From assembly GCF_030816075.1 (NCBI RefSeq), contig NZ_JAUSXO010000001.1, forward strand, positions 2,666,001 to 2,730,000: a stretch of DNA of 64,000 bases, read 5' to 3'. A program made the position numbers and the translations under genes. Position 1 is the stretch's first letter. Each line of letters opens with the position of its first letter. The stretch is from Arthrobacter agilis. GTDB lineage: Bacteria > Actinomycetota > Actinomycetes > Actinomycetales > Micrococcaceae. The notes beneath the pieces were generated by a model that saw only the letters and a program-made list of their open reading frames with translations, was not told the DNA's origin and made no database searches. Shown here in pieces: positions 62,824-64,000 of this stretch.

Positions 62824-63312
62824 CTAGACGAACTCCGCGATGACCTCGACCTCGACGGGCGAGTCGAGGGGGAGGACGGCCACGCCGACGGCGGAGCGCG
62901 CGTGCACCCCGGCCTCGCCGAGCGCGGCACCGAGCAGGTCGGACGCGCCGTTGATGACCCCGGGCTGGCCGGCGAACGAGGGATCGGACGCGACGAAGCC
63001 GACGACCTTCACGATCCGGGTGATGCGGTCGAGGTCGCCGATCCGGCTCCTGATCGCCGCCAGCGCGTTCACGGCGCAGGTCGCGGCCAGGGCGGTCGCC
63101 GTCGCGGCGTCGACGCCGTCGGGCGCGCCGACCTTCCCCGAGGCTGTGAGTTTGCCCTCAATAAACGGGAGCTGACCGGAGGTGTACACGTGGTTGCCGC
63201 TGATCACCGCGGGGACGTACGACGCGACGGGCGCGGCCACCTCGGGAAGCGCGATGCCGAGATCCGCGAGGCGTGCCTCGACGGCGGAAACCGCGGTATT
63301 TCCTGCAGACAC
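62824..63312 (-). CDS. RidA family protein
   Basis: 162 residues, longer than the canonical 130 by an N-terminal extension (SAGNTAVSAVEARLADLGIA). The core has YTSGQLPFIEGKLTASGKVG and a C-terminal LPLDSPVEVEVIAEFV. The Arg used by true RidA deaminases is not at the usual place in ARSAVGVAVLPL, so 2-aminoacrylate deaminase activity is uncertain. The GTG at 63312 has GGGAG 11 nt upstream, inside the preceding small gene. Confidence 0.88.
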   Translation of the reverse strand: MSAGNTAVSAVEARLADLGIALPEVAAPVASYVPAVISGNHVYTSGQLPFIEGKLTASGKVGAPDGVDAATATALAATCAVNALAAIRSRIGDLDRITRIVKVVGFVASDPSFAGQPGVINGASDLLGAALGEAGVHARSAVGVAVLPLDSPVEVEVIAEFV

Positions 63313-63314
63313 TG

Positions 63315-63470
63315 CTAGCTCTTCTCCCTTTTCAGGTAGGCCACGAGGCCATTTCCGTCCGGTCCGGGGACCACCTGTACGAGCTCCCACCCGTCCTCGC
63401 CCCACTGGTCGAGGATCTGCTTCGTTGCATGGATGATGAGCGGAATCGTAGAGTACTCCCATTTGGTCAT
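63315..63470 (-). CDS. DUF4177 family small protein
   Basis: 51 residues starting MTKWEYSTIPLIIHATKQIL and continuing DQWGEDGWELVQVV, the WEY...GWELV pattern of DUF4177. Function unknown. TAGGCT (63477-63482) lies 6 nt before the ATG, so it is leaderless. Its stop is 2 nt before the RidA GTG, suggesting an operon DUF4177-RidA-Nudix. Confidence 0.85.
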   Translation of the reverse strand: MTKWEYSTIPLIIHATKQILDQWGEDGWELVQVVPGPDGNGLVAYLKREKS

Positions 63471-63476
63471 GGGGAA

Positions 63477-63499
63477 AGCCTAGCGCGTGCTTGTAAACT
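63477..63499. promoter_or_regulatory. Divergent leaderless promoters (DUF4177 and penicillin-binding protein)
   Basis: Minus strand: TAGGCT (63477-63482), 6-nt gap, ATG 63470. Plus strand: TAAACT (63494-63499), 6-nt gap GGAATA, ATG 63506. The two start codons are 35 bp apart. Confidence 0.65.
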
Positions 63500-63505
63500 G
63501 GAATA

Positions 63506-64000
63506 ATGGCTGCGCGCAAATCACCCCTCTTCGACACGGCAACCACCCTCGGCAAGATCATCGCATTCCTCGGAATCAGCGGTCTTGCGGGTGTGCTCGC
63601 CGCGGGCCTCCTCGTGCCCGTGGCCGCCGCCGCCGGTACCGGCGCCTCCGCCTCGCTGCAGTTCTTCGAGGAACTGCCGGTCGAGCTGGAGCGCGAGGCA
63701 CTCGCGCAGCCGACCAAGATCGAGGCCTCGGACGGTTCGCTCATCGCGACCCTGTACGAGGAGAACCGCCAGCCGGTCACCCTGGATCAGGTGTCGCAGA
63801 CCATGCAGGACGCCCTGATCTCCATCGAGGACTACCGGTACTACGAGCACGGCGGCGTGGACCTCGAGGGCATCCTCGGTGCCATCGCCAGCAACCTGAC
63901 GAGCGACCGGACGCGTGGTGCCTCCACCATCACCCAGCAGTTCGTGAACAACACCCTGATCTACTCCGCCCTGCAGAACGACCAGACGGCGACCTTCAGC
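63506..64000 (+). CDS. Class A penicillin-binding protein (N-terminal part)
   Basis: The first 165 residues of a gene that runs off the window. A short cytosolic N terminus and one membrane helix (FLGISGLAGVLAAGLLVPVA) precede a glycosyltransferase 51 domain: ALISIEDYRYYEHGGVDLEG carries the catalytic Glu region and GASTITQQFVNNTL the second motif. It polymerises lipid II into peptidoglycan, and the transpeptidase domain lies beyond the window. Position next to RidA/crp matches mycobacterial ponA2 (Rv3682, recalled). Confidence 0.93.
   Translation, partial: MAARKSPLFDTATTLGKIIAFLGISGLAGVLAAGLLVPVAAAAGTGASASLQFFEELPVELEREALAQPTKIEASDGSLIATLYEENRQPVTLDQVSQTMQDALISIEDYRYYEHGGVDLEGILGAIASNLTSDRTRGASTITQQFVNNTLIYSALQNDQTATFS

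Overview
The window is very GC-rich DNA, densely packed with genes on both strands, from an actinobacterium. The best fit is the Micrococcaceae (Arthrobacter-like). This placement is inferred from protein content and gene order: a menaquinone cluster, a ResB/CcsB cytochrome c system, the small ribosomal protein bS22, a tad pilus locus, and gene order that parallels Mycobacterium tuberculosis Rv0496-Rv0508 and Rv3644c-Rv3682 (recalled, not searched). GTG starts are common. Many genes have a TAnnnT hexamer 6-7 nt before the start codon, which points to leaderless mRNAs.

Layout. 1-0.9 kb: the start of a sugar-type ABC solute-binding lipoprotein under LacI-like operators. 0.9-6.6 kb: menaquinone genes (a MenI-like thioesterase, menB, menE, menA) with an SGNH hydrolase, a VOC protein and two small membrane proteins. 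6.9-11.3 kb: cytochrome c maturation (ccsB, resB, ccdA, a ResA-like thioredoxin). 11.3-16.3 kb: a phosphatase, YceI, Rex, a glutaredoxin-like protein, a HAD phosphatase, bS22 and a BldC-like HTH protein. 16.5-24.7 kb: an ArsR regulator, acuC, trkH/trkA, a GT87 enzyme, proC, a TIM-barrel protein and ppx. 24.7-33.6 kb: topA, a methyltransferase, trhO, a GNAT and an Lhr-like helicase. 33.7-39.7 kb: a tad pilus operon on the minus strand (ssd, tadA, tadB, tadC, a DUF4244 pilin, tadE, a frameshifted tadE/G-like gene), with tandem repeats and low-complexity insertions. 39.8-47.9 kb: a PolA-like enzyme, a Nudix hydrolase, nth, acs, ohr and a TetR regulator. 48-58.5 kb: an MHS transporter, aroQ and a dipeptide ABC transporter. 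58.7-64 kb: DUF2332, a MarP-like protease, a Crp/Fnr regulator, a second Nudix protein, RidA, DUF4177 and the start of a class A penicillin-binding protein.

The main discovery is a probable retron at 51.9-53.65 kb, inside the dipeptide transporter locus. A retron-type reverse transcriptase (YADD catalytic box and VTG motif) is preceded by an 18-bp perfect inverted repeat whose outer ends span 163 bp (53481-53498 and 53626-53643). The interior can fold into several hairpins, and a -10 hexamer sits at the outer edge of the upstream repeat. This is the expected a1-msr-msd-a2 plan. No obvious effector gene lies beside it, and the RT reading frame runs without a stop back through the predicted msr-msd.

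Other points of interest are a cluster of three hairpins between proC and the TIM-barrel gene, a 20-bp near-palindrome between ohr and the TetR gene, a Crp-type site upstream of acs, a +1 frameshift in the last tad gene, and His-rich low-complexity segments in two proteins.
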